Positions 44,620-52,047 of a stretch of DNA of 64,000 nucleotides are shown here, piece after piece. The position numbers and the translations under genes are program-made. The DNA is from an uncultured Azospirillum sp. (lineage in GTDB: Bacteria; Pseudomonadota; Alphaproteobacteria; RF32; CAG-239). A model generated the notes under the pieces. It made no database searches, was not told the origin of the DNA, and worked only from the letters and a program-made list of their open reading frames with translations. Location: NCBI GenBank assembly GCA_900538765.1, contig UQAB01000001.1, positions 1 through 64,000 of the forward strand. The letters are read 5' to 3'. How positions within the stretch are numbered: the stretch's first letter is position 1; each line of letters starts with the position of its first letter.

Positions 44620-45295
44620 TATTGAACAGCAGATTGACTTTCCGATAAAGATTGTCAAATCCCCGCGTGCCAAAAAGCTGACTCTGCGGATTGACACCAG
44701 GGAACACCTCCCGGTATTGTCGATTCCCCGCTACTGCCCGCAAAAAAAAGCGGTTGAGTTTGTCTTGGCGCACAAACAGTGGATTAACGATTCGCTGAAC
44801 CGCCTGCCGTGCAGCAAACCTTTTGAAAACGGCGATACAATCAGCCTTTTCGGCAAAGAAGTAACTATCGTCCACGCCCCGAAACGCCGCCTCGGCGCCA
44901 AACTGGAAACAGACCAACTCCTCGTTTCCGGAGAAATCGAATTTCTGCACCGCCGGGTAAAAGATTTCATCAAAAAGAAAGCGCAAAACGAATTTTACAA
45001 ACGCTCCAATAAATACGCCAAAAAACTTGGAGAAACCATCAACGGCGTCACCATAAAAGATACCAAATCGCGTTGGGGCAGCTGCTCAACCCTGCAAAAC
45101 ATCAACTACAGCTGGCGCATTGCTCTGGCTCCCGATTTCGTTATCAATTACCTGATGGCGCACGAAGTAGCACACCTCCGTCACCCCAATCACTCGCGCT
45201 GTTTCTGGGATTGCGTCGCAAGCCTTTACCCCGAATACGAACAAGGTGAACAATGGCTCAAAGAACACGGCAAAGACTTATACCGCTATGAATAA
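44585..45295 (+). CDS. YgjP-like zinc metallopeptidase (DUF45)
   Basis: The protein is 236 aa. The zinc motif is HEVAHLRHPNH (H-E-x-x-H plus downstream His), preceded by TKSRWGSCSTLQNINYSWRI, the DUF45/YgjP (WLM-like) signature. It starts at ATG 44585, overlapping the previous gene by 35 bases, so it is translationally coupled to the YcgN-like pair. Substrate unknown. A perfect terminator follows. Confidence 0.9.
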   Translation: MKITLLTGKTYNIEQQIDFPIKIVKSPRAKKLTLRIDTREHLPVLSIPRYCPQKKAVEFVLAHKQWINDSLNRLPCSKPFENGDTISLFGKEVTIVHAPKRRLGAKLETDQLLVSGEIEFLHRRVKDFIKKKAQNEFYKRSNKYAKKLGETINGVTIKDTKSRWGSCSTLQNINYSWRIALAPDFVINYLMAHEVAHLRHPNHSRCFWDCVASLYPEYEQGEQWLKEHGKDLYRYE

Positions 45296-45332
45296 AAACA
45301 ATGTCCGGAAAATAAATCCGGACATTGTTTTT
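45294..45332. terminator. Bidirectional terminator
   Basis: A perfect 16-bp stem aaaaacaatgtccgga/tccggacattgttttt with 7-nt loop between convergent genes. Confidence 0.93.
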
Positions 45333-45864
45333 ACGCTTGAAACAACCGAACCATCGGCCGAACTCGCGCTAACGAATCTTTTGTTGTACGATAATTCCAT
45401 CCCCGGCGCTGACAAAAAGAACTAGCCATTTCCCGATGATTTGACACAGTTTCCTGACAAAAATAAAATTCATTATCGTCAAACGGTTCGAATCCCAAAT
45501 CACACAATAAGCTGTTAATTTTTCCGTCCCACTCAACCATTTCATAACGCAAATCTTCAGGACATAACTGACACCCCTTTCCGTTGACTTTGACATTGGC
45601 GCAATATTTCAAGCCTTCTTCCCAAGTCATTAGCCTCGGAGCTTCTTTTCCCAAAACCAGCCATCCTTTTACAACAATTCCGACCGGTGTCCGGTTTTTG
45701 CGGTCTTCAACCAAACGGCTGACCAAACCATCTCTATAAGCTACTCTAAAATCAAAACAAAGTTGAGAGCGCTCCCGAAACCGTATTAGAAAACGCCTTT
45801 GCCAAAACCAAACATTTTCCAACGCAACGTCATCTTTACAGGCACACAATGCATCTTTTTCCAT
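45331..45864 (-). CDS. Hypothetical protein with Lcl-like layout
   Basis: The protein is 177 aa. After an Arg-rich lead it reads RKNRTPVGIVVKGWLVLG, then RLMTWEEGLKYCANV and YFCQETVSNHREMASSF. The order (P-V-G-I-V-V, W-E-E-A/G, Y-C) recalls the start of DUF1566/Lcl-type domains, and Cys are frequent. There is no signal peptide and no ribosome site, so the true start is uncertain. It could be a degenerate or alternatively started relative of such proteins. Confidence 0.5.
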   Translation of the reverse strand: MEKDALCACKDDVALENVWFWQRRFLIRFRERSQLCFDFRVAYRDGLVSRLVEDRKNRTPVGIVVKGWLVLGKEAPRLMTWEEGLKYCANVKVNGKGCQLCPEDLRYEMVEWDGKINSLLCDLGFEPFDDNEFYFCQETVSNHREMASSFCQRRGWNYRTTKDSLARVRPMVRLFQA

Positions 45865-45981
45865 AATTATAATTTTTTAATGATACAATAATTCAAATGT
45901 CACACAAAGATAAGCACACATTCAGACAAAAATCAACAAAAAAAAACAAATTTGCACCTTTTCACACCTTTGACAATACTA

Positions 45982-46010
45982 TTGATTTTAAGTGCAATCC
46001 TCCCTATATT
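45982..46010 (+). promoter_or_regulatory. Candidate sigma-70 promoter
   Basis: TTGATT at 45982-45987, 17-bp spacer, TATATT at 46005-46010, 32 bp before the ATG of the next gene. Confidence 0.6.
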
Positions 46011-46042
46011 ATCCTTAGTTACATCACAAAGGAGAGTCGATA

Positions 46043-46777
46043 ATGATCGAAAACGAAGTTCAAACCTCTTCCCGTCCGGCTCAGACCGTCATCGTTGAAG
46101 CCGACCTGCGGGAATATTTGCGTAAAGTATACAATTTCATGGCCGGCGGGTTGGTTGTCACCGCTCTGACCTCATACATCATCTTGAGCATTCCGCCCCT
46201 ATTCCGACTGTTTTTCAGCGTCAGCGGCAATATGGTAAGCCTTTCCGTTTTAGGCTGGCTGATTCTTTTTGCGCCATTAGCCATGGTTTTTTATTTTAAT
46301 TCCGTAGCGCGCAACGGCAGTGCTTCCAAACTGCAGGGTGTTTTCTGGATTTTCTCGGCTCTGATGGGCGCTTCCCTCACCCCGACGGTCATGCTCTATA
46401 CCGGCGCCAGCATCGCCCGTATTTTCCTGATTACCGCAGCCATGTTTGGCGGTATGAGCATTTACGGCTACACCACCAAAAAAGACTTAAGCGGTATCGG
46501 CAACTTCTGCATAATGGCTCTGTGGGGAATTATCATTGCTTCCATAGTCAACATCTTCATGGGCAGCACCGGACTTGATATGGCGTTGTCTGTCCTGGTT
46601 GTCTTGGTCTTCACCGGCCTGACCGCCTATGACACGCAAAAGCTCCGCCAGATGTATTTAAGCAGCGGCGATACGGAAACCATGAACAAAACCGCGCTCA
46701 TCGGCGCTTTGGAATTGTATCTCGATTTCATCAACATGTTCCTGGCTCTGCTCCGCCTGTTCGGCGACAGAAAATAG
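46043..46777 (+). CDS. Bax inhibitor-1/YccA family membrane protein
   Basis: The protein is 244 aa with seven membrane helices. LRKVYNFMAGGLVVTALTSYI starts helix 1, and FTGLTAYDTQKLRQMYLSSG between helices 6 and 7 holds the conserved Asp of the pH-sensing pair. The family conducts Ca2+ in some members and interacts with FtsH in E. coli (YccA). AAAGGAGAG lies before the ATG, and a promoter and terminator bracket it. Confidence 0.95.
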   Translation: MIENEVQTSSRPAQTVIVEADLREYLRKVYNFMAGGLVVTALTSYIILSIPPLFRLFFSVSGNMVSLSVLGWLILFAPLAMVFYFNSVARNGSASKLQGVFWIFSALMGASLTPTVMLYTGASIARIFLITAAMFGGMSIYGYTTKKDLSGIGNFCIMALWGIIIASIVNIFMGSTGLDMALSVLVVLVFTGLTAYDTQKLRQMYLSSGDTETMNKTALIGALELYLDFINMFLALLRLFGDRK

Positions 46778-46794
46778 CCTCCCCGGTTCAAACA

Positions 46795-46829
46795 CAGCTC
46801 CGCGCCTTTCGCTCGGAGCTGTTTTTTTA
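46795..46829 (+). terminator. Rho-independent terminator
   Basis: Stem cagctccg/cggagctg followed by seven T, 18 bp after the stop. The next promoter begins four bases later. Confidence 0.92.
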
Positions 46830-46832
46830 CGC

Positions 46833-46861
46833 TTGACAGCTTGTCATTTTGCCGTTATAAA
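46833..46861 (+). promoter_or_regulatory. Strong sigma-70 promoter of rpmH-rnpA-yidD-yidC-engB
   Basis: TTGACA (46833-46838), 17-bp spacer and TATAAA (46856-46861), near consensus, about 90 bp before rpmH. Confidence 0.8.
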
Positions 46862-46953
46862 CAGCTTGTTCCGAGGCTTCCGTACCGTTCGGAGGCTAAA
46901 ATAACTAATAATAACCAGAATCATAAAGATTCACATTTAACCGGAGAAATGAA

Positions 46954-47088
46954 ATGAAACGTACTTATCAGCCAAGCAAATTGGTAAGAGCCCGCCGTCA
47001 CGGCTTCCGCGCTCGTATGGCAACCAAAAACGGCCGCAGAGTTTTGGCCGCACGCCGTGCCAGAGGACGCGCTAAAATTTCTGCATAA
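46954..47088 (+). CDS. rpmH: 50S ribosomal protein L34
   Basis: 44 aa, too short for usual ORF cut-offs. It starts MKRTYQPSKLVRARRHGFRA and has NGRRVLAARRARGRAKISA at the end, the full L34 signature. CCGGAG lies nine bases upstream of ATG 46954. First gene of the conserved rpmH-rnpA cluster. Confidence 0.98.
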   Translation: MKRTYQPSKLVRARRHGFRARMATKNGRRVLAARRARGRAKISA

Positions 47089-47103
47089 CAGCTCGTTTAG
47101 CTC

Positions 47104-47508
47104 ATGGAAATTTTAACTCTTAAAAAACGTAAAGATTTCGTAAGAGTCGCCCAAAAAGGACTTAAGATGATAACGTCGACAGTCATTTTGCAGGCGGCTC
47201 AAAATTTATGCGCCGAAGATGCAAATGTTTACGTTGGTTACACCACAACAAAAAAAATCGGCAAAGCTACGGTCAGAAACCGTTCCCGCCGACGGCTCCG
47301 CGCAGCGGTTCGGGAAACTTTTGCCAAACATGCCCAGCCGGGATACGCCTATGTGCTCATTGGCCGTTACAACACGTCAGACTGCGCCTACCGCCAGCTG
47401 ACCAAAGACCTTGGCTGGGGTTTAAGAAAAATCAAACGCATCATCAACAACAATACGGCGGCATCTCATGACCAACCCGTTGAAAACTCTGCTCATCCTG
47501 CTGATTAA
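47104..47508 (+). CDS. rnpA: Ribonuclease P protein component
   Basis: Protein subunit of RNase P, which matures the 5' ends of tRNAs; 134 aa. The family motif is KATVRNRSRRRLRAAVRE, with the RNR signature that binds the RNA subunit. It lies 15 bp after rpmH and overlaps yidD by 41 bases. No RNase P RNA gene lies in the window. Confidence 0.95.
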   Translation: MEILTLKKRKDFVRVAQKGLKMITSTVILQAAQNLCAEDANVYVGYTTTKKIGKATVRNRSRRRLRAAVRETFAKHAQPGYAYVLIGRYNTSDCAYRQLTKDLGWGLRKIKRIINNNTAASHDQPVENSAHPAD

Positions 47509-47737
47509 ACTTTATCAGCATTTTATTTCCCCTTTGTTTCCCGGCGTCTGCCGCTATCGCCCGACCTGCTCGCAATATATGATAGAAGCGGTTCAAACCC
47601 ATGGACTGATAAAAGGCCTGTGTCTCGGCGTCAGAAGAATCCTTCGTTGCCACCCTTGGGGAGGCTCGGGCTATGACCCGGTTCCGCCGCGCCCAAACGG
47701 CAAAAACCGCCACAAAGATAAGCATAACCTGACATAA
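47468..47737 (+). CDS. yidD: Membrane protein insertion efficiency factor
   Basis: The protein is 89 aa. LYQHFISPLFPGVCRYRPTC then SQYMIEAVQTHG and RCHPWGGSGYDPVP are the YidD signatures, with its conserved Cys. It acts at the inner membrane together with YidC. Start ATG 47468 lies inside the end of rnpA, so expression is coupled. Confidence 0.95.
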   Translation: MTNPLKTLLILLIKLYQHFISPLFPGVCRYRPTCSQYMIEAVQTHGLIKGLCLGVRRILRCHPWGGSGYDPVPPRPNGKNRHKDKHNLT

Positions 47738-47831
47738 CCCCTTGCGTTTCCGGCAAATATAGATTAAATTTTGCAAAAATAAGCTTATTAACCATCTCAA
47801 ATCACCATCAGATTTGTTCAGAGGAGAAATT

Positions 47832-49517
47832 ATGAAAGAAGATACCAAAGGCCTGTACCTTGCCATTATATTGTCACTCGTCATTATATTTGTCACCAAC
47901 ATGATTTTTCCCTCCTCTCCCACCCCCGCTGCCAACCAAGAGGCCGTAGCAGTCCCCGCTGCGGAAACAGCGCAGTCCCCGCGGCAGGATAGCACTTCAA
48001 CGCCCGTCATGGCAGAAGAAACCGTTATCGGCATTGACGAAGCCTTAAAACAAAATCCCCGCGTATTGCTGAAAAACAACGCCGTATCGGGAAGCATCCG
48101 TGTTCTGGGCGCGCGATTTGATGATATTATGCTTGATAAATACAAACAAACCTTAGCACCGGACAGTAAAGACGTTGAACTGCTGACACCTGCACAGACA
48201 GCCCATCCCTATTATGCGGAATTCGGCTGGCTGTCAAACTCTCCGACTGTCAAACTGCCGACAAAAGATACCCTCTGGACAGTAAAAACCAAGGAACTGA
48301 CGCCGGAAACGCCGCTTATCCTGGAATGGAACAACGGTCAGGGGTTGAAGTTCATCCGCAAAGTATCCCTTGACGACAACTATATGTTCACCATTGATGA
48401 CACGGTTGAAAACAACACCGGCCGGAACATAACGCTTTACCCCTATGGCCTGATAAGCCGCACGCCGGATTTGGAAGCCTCGTCAACTTCCGTCGTGCAT
48501 GAGGGCATGACCGGTGTCTTTGACAATACGCTCCACGAAGTCAAATACAAAAGCCTTGATAAAGGCGAAAGCAAAGAATTCAAAACCAAAGGCGGCTGGG
48601 CCGGATTCTCTGACCGCTATTGGTTCAGCGCCGTTATCTTAAACAATCTCCAGGAAACAACCGTAAAATACCGCAACACTGACGGCGCAACCTACCAAGT
48701 CGACTACCTTGGCCAGCCGGTTGTCATCACAGCGGGAACAGCCGGAACCAACAACATCCGTATGTTTGCCGGCGCCAAGGAAATCAAGCTCCTTGACAGC
48801 TACACCACACAGTACAACATTCCCAAATTTGATTTGGCCGTTGACTTTGGCTGGTATTATTTCCTGACCAAACCGTTCTTCTACATTCTTGACTTTCTTT
48901 ATAACCTGATTGGCAACATGGGCTGGGCAATCCTGCTTTTTGCCGCCCTGCTGCGTCTGGTAATGTATCCGGTTGCCGGAAAATCATACGAAAGTATGTC
49001 TAAGATGAAGAAACTGCAACCCAAGCTGAAAACCCTGCAGGAACGTTACAAGGACGACAAAATGAAATTACAGCAGGAAACCATGGCGCTCTACCGCAAG
49101 GAAAAAATCAACCCTGCCGCCGGTTGTCTGCCGCTGTTGATTCAAATTCCGGTCTTTTTCTCCCTGTATAAGGTTTTGAACATTGCCATTGAAATTCGCC
49201 ACGCACCGTTCATCGGCTGGATTAAAGACCTTTCCGCGCCTGATCCGCTGACGTTGTCCGTCATCACGCACTTGCCGGTTCCCAGCCTGCTGAATATCGG
49301 CGTTTGGCCGATTATCATGGGTATCACCATGTACATCCAGCAAAAACTGAACCCAGCGCCGACCAGTAAAGACCAGGCGCGTATGTTCGCCATGCTGCCG
49401 GTAATATTTACCTTCATGCTCGGGCATTTTGCTTCCGGTCTGGTCATCTACTGGACGCTCAGCAATATCCTGTCCATCATCCAGCAAAAAGCCATCATGA
49501 GAAAGAACGGAGTCTAA
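47832..49517 (+). CDS. yidC: Membrane protein insertase YidC
   Basis: The protein is 561 aa from ATG 47832. AGAGGAG lies eight bases upstream, and an in-frame TTG at 47814 is rejected. TM1 (residues 7-23) is followed by a large periplasmic beta-sandwich (about 60-340) typical of Gram-negative YidC. The 60KD_IMP insertase core follows, with MGWAILLFAALLRLVMYPV and the cytoplasmic hairpin KMKKLQPKLKTLQERYKDDK. Hydrophilic-groove Arg is present in LLRLVMYP. Confidence 0.97.
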   Translation: MKEDTKGLYLAIILSLVIIFVTNMIFPSSPTPAANQEAVAVPAAETAQSPRQDSTSTPVMAEETVIGIDEALKQNPRVLLKNNAVSGSIRVLGARFDDIMLDKYKQTLAPDSKDVELLTPAQTAHPYYAEFGWLSNSPTVKLPTKDTLWTVKTKELTPETPLILEWNNGQGLKFIRKVSLDDNYMFTIDDTVENNTGRNITLYPYGLISRTPDLEASSTSVVHEGMTGVFDNTLHEVKYKSLDKGESKEFKTKGGWAGFSDRYWFSAVILNNLQETTVKYRNTDGATYQVDYLGQPVVITAGTAGTNNIRMFAGAKEIKLLDSYTTQYNIPKFDLAVDFGWYYFLTKPFFYILDFLYNLIGNMGWAILLFAALLRLVMYPVAGKSYESMSKMKKLQPKLKTLQERYKDDKMKLQQETMALYRKEKINPAAGCLPLLIQIPVFFSLYKVLNIAIEIRHAPFIGWIKDLSAPDPLTLSVITHLPVPSLLNIGVWPIIMGITMYIQQKLNPAPTSKDQARMFAMLPVIFTFMLGHFASGLVIYWTLSNILSIIQQKAIMRKNGV

Positions 49518-49520
49518 AAA

Positions 49521-50168
49521 ATGGCGGAAAATACCGACAACGGCAAATTCAGCGCGGAAGAAATACAGGCGGCGGAAGTCCTCTTCCGCCAGCCGGTAAA
49601 TTTTGTGCTCAGCGTCGCTTCACTGGCGCAGTTGCCGCTGACAGAAATAGGAGAAGTCGCCTTTGCCGGACGTTCAAATGTCGGCAAGTCCAGCATAATC
49701 AACGCTCTGTTTAATCAAAAAAAACTGGCAAAAACCTCAAACACGCCGGGACGCACCCAGCAGCTAAACTATTTTAACCTCAACGATTCCATCCACATTG
49801 TCGACCTCCCCGGCTACGGCTATGCCGAAGCTCCGGAAAAGCTGGTCAAACAATGGCAAAAGCTCATTTTTGATTATCTGCGCGGCCGTGTAAATCTTAA
49901 ACGCGTTTTTTTGCTGATAGATTCCCGTCACGGCCTGAAAAAGGTTGATAAAGAAGTTATGGAAATGCTTGACAAAGCCGCCGTCACTTACCAGATTGTC
50001 CTGACCAAAGCCGACAAAGTCAGCGCCAAGGAACTGCAAAAACAGGAAGAAGCGCTCCATACCGAAATAAAAAAACACGCGGCGGCCTACACGGATATCA
50101 TTGCCACCAGCTCCGTCAAAAACCAAGGGCTGGATTTGCTTCGCGCTGAAATTGCTTCTTTAATTTAA
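49521..50168 (+). CDS. engB: Ribosome biogenesis GTPase EngB/YihA
   Basis: Essential GTPase for 50S assembly, 215 aa. G1 is AGRSNVGKSS, G2 has TPGRTQQLNYF, G3 is VDLPGYGYA and G4 is LTKADK. All nucleotide-binding motifs are intact. It lies 3 bp after yidC, the usual alphaproteobacterial order. Confidence 0.96.
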   Translation: MAENTDNGKFSAEEIQAAEVLFRQPVNFVLSVASLAQLPLTEIGEVAFAGRSNVGKSSIINALFNQKKLAKTSNTPGRTQQLNYFNLNDSIHIVDLPGYGYAEAPEKLVKQWQKLIFDYLRGRVNLKRVFLLIDSRHGLKKVDKEVMEMLDKAAVTYQIVLTKADKVSAKELQKQEEALHTEIKKHAAAYTDIIATSSVKNQGLDLLRAEIASLI

Positions 50169-50234
50169 AAAGCTTGTTTTTTTGTCTATTTTATACTAGA
50201 ATACATTTCATAAACTTATTATATATAAATCATT

Positions 50235-50492
50235 ATGAAAAAAAACGTTGTAAAACATGCATGGCTGAAATCAGTCATCTGTTGCAAAAGAAGCATGAGA
50301 AACTTTGCCTTAACCCTGGCGATCCTCTTCGAACGATTAGTCAGACGCCGCAAAGAAATTTTTTTCTCAACGGTAATTCTAAGTGCCTGTGCCGCAACCT
50401 TTTTGTTAAATGTATGGTTTGGCGCAATATACACGGCAATCTGGCTGTTTATTTTCTATTCCATGAAAACAGCCGCCCATGTCAACGGATAA
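50235..50492 (+). CDS. Small membrane protein, unknown (85 aa)
   Basis: A basic N-terminal half (KKNVVKHAWLKS, LVRRRKE) is followed by two hydrophobic stretches (FFSTVILSACAATFLLNVWF and AIYTAIWLFIFYSM). No ribosome site is obvious. It lies between engB and a bidirectional terminator. No family recognised. Confidence 0.45.
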   Translation: MKKNVVKHAWLKSVICCKRSMRNFALTLAILFERLVRRRKEIFFSTVILSACAATFLLNVWFGAIYTAIWLFIFYSMKTAAHVNG

Positions 50493-50495
50493 ACT

Positions 50496-50539
50496 AAAAA
50501 AACAAGTGCCGGCCGACAAAGCCCGCACTTGTTTTTTTT
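50496..50539. terminator. Bidirectional terminator
   Basis: Stem aaaaaacaagtgc/gcacttgttttttt with an internal cgg/ccg extension, between the convergent genes at 50492 and 50538. Confidence 0.9.
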
Positions 50540-51047
50540 ATTGCTTTTTCGCCTCCGTCGTTTTGGACAGCGCCTCTATCAACTCACAAAGCAATCGGGC
50601 CGTTTCGCGGTTATTAATTTTATAATACGCCCGAACCAGCTCCAACGTTTCCTTTTTCGACATCGGGTCTTCCATATCCTCTTCCAAATTTTCAGTTTCT
50701 TCAGACGAATTGAATCTCGGACTTAAATATCTCGGCGACAGGCTGGCTGTCTTCTCGTCCATATCCTCAAAAAAGAAATCAATTGACACGCCTAAAGACA
50801 CGGACAAATCCCACAATCTGCTGGCACTGATACGATTAGTACCCCATTCATATTTCCGCAGCTGCTGAAACGTCATTCCCATCTGTGCCGCCAGCTCCTC
50901 TAAACTGAGTCCCAGCATTGTCCGCCTCAGCCGCAGCCGCTCGCCGACAAAAACATCTATCGGATTCGGGGTACCGTCAGGCATCCGCCCCCGTGAACTG
51001 CCGGCTCTCTTTTTTATTTTTTTGGATTTTTGTCCTTCCTGTTTCAT
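50538..51047 (-). CDS. XRE-family transcriptional regulator
   Basis: The protein is 169 aa. The helix-turn-helix spans about residues 33-88: NPIDVFVGERLRLRRTMLG, LSLEELAAQMGMTFQQLRKY and EWGTNRISASRLWDLS. This version, with N-P-I/V-D at the front and I-D-F-F-F after the helices, is frequent in alphaproteobacteria and governs development or stress genes. The C-terminal half has an acidic linker and an amphipathic helix region. Its transcript should carry the structured leader at 51071-51213, which includes a terminator just upstream of the start. Confidence 0.9.
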   Translation of the reverse strand: MKQEGQKSKKIKKRAGSSRGRMPDGTPNPIDVFVGERLRLRRTMLGLSLEELAAQMGMTFQQLRKYEWGTNRISASRLWDLSVSLGVSIDFFFEDMDEKTASLSPRYLSPRFNSSEETENLEEDMEDPMSKKETLELVRAYYKINNRETARLLCELIEALSKTTEAKKQ

Positions 51048-51070
51048 GATATATCCCCTATGCCAATATA

Positions 51071-51213
51071 AAAAAAACCACCAGTGACAGCACTAGGTGG
51101 TCGGGAAGGTCATAGATCACTTGTAACAAAATGATCTTTCAGCCTTTAAAACCTAACGGCAAGCCGAGAAGTTTCTGAACATACGCTGAAAGCTCCCCGA
51201 CCATAGGCCGGGG
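51071..51213 (-). promoter_or_regulatory. Candidate attenuator / riboswitch-like leader of the XRE gene
   Basis: Read on the minus strand, ccccg/cgggg (51213-51209 with 51199-51195) forms an early hairpin. ggtcggg (51202-51196) can instead pair with cccgacc (51105-51099), enclosing ctttcagc/gctgaaag. Bases 51101-51099 are also part of the terminator stem accacc/ggtggt (51101-51096 with 51082-51077), which is followed by seven T (51077-51071). The two pairings are mutually exclusive with each other and partly with the terminator. Confidence 0.55.
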
Positions 51214-51404
51214 ATATAAAACCAGTTTTTGCAACAAAAACATGGTTGTCGGTGCTTATATCGGACACCGTGTTACAAAATGGGCTATAACACCCCGCGC
51301 CACGCGGCGCTAAGCAACGGAATTCCGCTGCCTGAAACAGAGTATACAGCCTCTTTTTCAAATTTCAATAAAAAATCTTTGTCCCGCGCCGCCATACGCA
51401 CCCA

Positions 51405-51438
51405 AAAAAAACGGAATGCTTTTCAACATCCCGTTTTT
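51405..51438 (-). terminator. Rho-independent terminator
   Basis: On the minus strand aaaaacgggatg pairs with cattccgttttt (G-T pairs), followed by T residues; it lies after the gene 51487-51840. Confidence 0.8.
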
Positions 51439-51486
51439 ATAAAATCAAGAAGTTATGCCCTAATAAATAACTTTTGTTTTCGGCAG

Positions 51487-51840
51487 TTACATTTCCTTTC
51501 CGGCTCTGGCCAAAATAGCAGCCTGCTGAGCTTCGGCAGTATTAACAATTTCCAAAGCCTTTTCCGGAGCAACATAAGACATCTCGCCGCTGCTCAGATA
51601 CTGATTTTTGGAAATAGCCTTGTTTGCAACAAACGACTTGCTCTCATCAGCTCTTTGCAGCTCGCCGCTCCAACTTTTGCCGCCATTGCTCAAAACTTTA
51701 TTTGCAACATAACTTTTATCTGCGCGTGCAGCTTTTACATTCTGTGTTGCCAAAATTGACGTTCCGCCGGCAGTGAAGAATTTTCGCGCTTCCCCCTGCC
51801 CGAATACCTTTCCGGTATTTTCTTTTGTTAAATTAGACAT
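51487..51840 (-). CDS. Small repeat-containing soluble protein, unknown
   Basis: The protein is 117 aa from ATG 51840. AGGAG lies nine bases upstream; a longer frame to 51918 lacks a ribosome site and would run through the promoter. The middle holds three related units: DKSYVANKVLSNGGKSWSG, ESKSFVANKAISKNQYLSSG and EMSYVAPEKAL. The N terminus is Lys/Gly-rich. No family recognised. It has a near-consensus promoter and its own terminator, so it is an expressed monocistronic unit. Confidence 0.65.
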   Translation of the reverse strand: MSNLTKENTGKVFGQGEARKFFTAGGTSILATQNVKAARADKSYVANKVLSNGGKSWSGELQRADESKSFVANKAISKNQYLSSGEMSYVAPEKALEIVNTAEAQQAAILARAGKEM

Positions 51841-51886
51841 AACGCTTCTCCTAAATTTATTTTTATTATTTTTCTTTCTTTTGTCT

Positions 51887-51915
51887 ATTATCGCAACAAA
51901 AATAACCTTTGTCAA
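51887..51915 (-). promoter_or_regulatory. Strong sigma-70 promoter of the small repeat protein gene
   Basis: On the minus strand TTGACA (51915-51910), 17-bp spacer, GATAAT (51892-51887). Confidence 0.75.
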
Positions 51916-52047
51916 CACATAAAAGCCAAAAAGATAACAAATTCATAAATATTTTAACTTATTGTGTTTATTTATATTGCATTATATGATTAATTCAATA
52001 AAGAAAAATTAATTTATCGAAAAAAAAGCAAATTTATGGAATAAACC

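Larger units (their letters stand above)
51048..51486. other. 439-bp region upstream of the XRE gene
   Basis: It contains, on the minus strand, the terminator of the gene at 51487 (51405-51438). Downstream of that comes about 330 bases rich in inverted repeats leading to the XRE gene. A 71-codon frame (51361-51146, TTG start) lies within but looks like a by-product of the structure. See the separate entry for 51071-51213. Confidence 0.5.

Noticed and set aside
51146..51361. 71-codon minus-strand frame upstream of the XRE gene
   Set aside because: TTG start with no good ribosome site, and the frame coincides with a dense set of inverted repeats; RNA structure explains it better.
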